Assembly: GCA_945933905.1 (NCBI GenBank)
Contig: CAMEQX010000108.1
Location: forward strand, 1-5,532
Direction of reading: 5' to 3'
DNA: 5,532 nt
Source: an uncultured Clostridia bacterium
GTDB taxonomy: Bacteria; Bacillota; Clostridia; Oscillospirales; Ruminococcaceae
This document shows positions 4,902 to 5,532 of the stretch, in pieces. The position numbers were made by a program, and so were the translations under genes. Under the pieces are notes generated by a model, which was not told where the DNA came from, did no database searches, and worked only from the letters and a program-made list of their open reading frames with translations. Each line of letters begins with the position of its first letter. The stretch's first letter is position 1.

Positions 4902-5532
4902 TCAATTTCCGAGAATTTCACCCGAGTTTAGCTTTTTCCCGCGCAGAAAATCCTCCGTTTTCATACGCTTCGAGCCCTCAAGCTGAATTTCGCGAAGCTC
5001 AACGCAAGCGCCGTCCCCGCACGCAACGCGGAATTTTTTCTCATCGGCAACACTTCCCGCGGGGAGCTCGGTTTTTTGTTCAACAAGCGCCGCGCGATAA
5101 ATTTTGAGCCGCTTCCCTTCAAGAAACGTGTAGGCGCACGGCACGTCCGCCATCGCGCGAATGAAGTCATAGACCACGCGCGCGGGCTTTGTGAAATCGA
5201 TTTTCAGCTCTTCCTTCGTGATTTTGTCGGCATAGCACGCGTCTCCCACCTGCTTCTCGTGAACAGCCGTTCCGTTTTCAAGCGCGTGAAGCGTTTCTAC
5301 AATCAGCTTTGCGCCGTTTTCCGCGAGAATTTCCCACAGCTCTGAGCCCGTCATCTCCTCGGGGATTTCGGTTTCCCACCGCATTATCACGTCGCCCGTG
5401 TCCAGCCCCTCGTCCATCTGCATCGTGCAGACGCCGGTTTTTTTGTCGCCGAGCTGAATGCAGCGCTGAATGGGCGCCGCGCCGCGCCAGCGCGGCAAGC
5501 CTGCGGGCGGCTTTTGACGATTCCTTACGATT
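4902..5532 (-). CDS. fmt: Methionyl-tRNA formyltransferase Fmt, 5'-truncated; homology visible only from about 5498 downward
   Basis: Fmt transfers a formyl group from 10-formyl-tetrahydrofolate to Met-tRNA(fMet) for initiation. The last 198 codons are clearly Fmt: LPRWRGAAPIQR at the start, MQMDEGLDTGD with the catalytic-domain aspartate, then a C-terminal OB-fold tRNA-binding domain with FTKPARVVYDFIRAM, AYTFLEGKRLKIYRA and the ending EGSKRMKTEDFLRGKKLNSG. A full Fmt has about 310 residues, so about 115 are missing. The frame stays open to the window edge, but the eleven codons before LPRWRG read IVRNRQKPPAG. The family's nearly invariant N-V-H-x-S-L-L-P, which carries the catalytic Asn and His, is expected there. 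Neither other minus-strand frame restores it. The gene is therefore either interrupted or joined to foreign sequence at an assembly end. The TGA at 4904-4902 is followed after 18 bases by rsmB. The TTG at 5498 is an internal Leu codon, not a start. Confidence 0.9.
   Translation of the reverse strand, partial: IVRNRQKPPAGLPRWRGAAPIQRCIQLGDKKTGVCTMQMDEGLDTGDVIMRWETEIPEEMTGSELWEILAENGAKLIVETLHALENGTAVHEKQVGDACYADKITKEELKIDFTKPARVVYDFIRAMADVPCAYTFLEGKRLKIYRAALVEQKTELPAGSVADEKKFRVACGDGACVELREIQLEGSKRMKTEDFLRGKKLNSGEILGN
5499..5532. other. Non-Fmt sequence joined to the fmt reading frame at the window edge
   Basis: From 5499 to the edge, no frame encodes the conserved Fmt segment that should precede LPRWRG. 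The last 16 bases are ACGATT-CCTT-ACGATT, about 1.6 copies of a 10-base unit, which hints at repetitive DNA. It could be the end of an inserted repeat or an assembly junction. The identity is unknown. Confidence 0.55.
5517..5532. repeat. Partial tandem decamer ACGATTCCTT at the window end
   Basis: ACGATT at 5517-5522 is repeated at 5527-5532 with CCTT between, and the window stops exactly at the end of the second copy. It may be the first units of a longer decamer tandem repeat. Two copies of six bases could also arise by chance. Confidence 0.4.

Overview
The window looks like a chromosomal segment of a Gram-positive anaerobe of the class Clostridia, probably in the Ruminococcaceae/Oscillospirales area. 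This rests on the conserved gene order fmt-rsmB-rlmN-stp-prkC, on protein wording typical of that group, and on Clostridia-style Shine-Dalgarno sites. The taxon is an inference from family knowledge; no search was run.

All recognisable genes lie on the minus strand, so transcription runs from high to low coordinates. In that order: (1) 5532-4902, the C-terminal two thirds of methionyl-tRNA formyltransferase (fmt); its homology stops abruptly near 5499, about 34 bases before the window edge. (2) 4883-3564, the complete 16S rRNA m5C methyltransferase rsmB. (3) 3563-3258, a 306-base AT-rich non-coding gap built largely of degenerate 10-14 base G/C-plus-T-tract repeats. (4) 3257-2238, the complete radical-SAM 23S rRNA/tRNA adenine-C2 methyltransferase rlmN. 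(5) 2218-1481, a complete PP2C phosphatase (Stp/PrpC) that probably starts at TTG. (6) 1480-1334, a 147-base gap with a well-formed sigma-A type promoter. (7) 1333-1, the kinase, membrane and first-PASTA part of a PrkC/PknB Ser/Thr kinase, cut by the window edge.

The genes form two functional groups. fmt, rsmB and rlmN act on translation: formylation of initiator tRNA and base methylation of rRNA and tRNA. stp and prkC are a phosphatase/kinase pair that reversibly phosphorylates proteins involved in cell-wall synthesis, growth and dormancy exit, with the external PASTA repeats sensing muropeptides or lipid II (family knowledge). Gaps of 18-19 bases at fmt-rsmB and rlmN-stp suggest co-transcription there, while the two long gaps suggest separate control of rlmN and especially of prkC.

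No RNA gene, CRISPR array or insertion sequence was recognised. The coding content is ordinary housekeeping. The points worth a second look are the broken fmt end, the repeat arrays ahead of rlmN, the dedicated prkC promoter, the TTG start of stp, and the very acidic juxtamembrane segment of PrkC.
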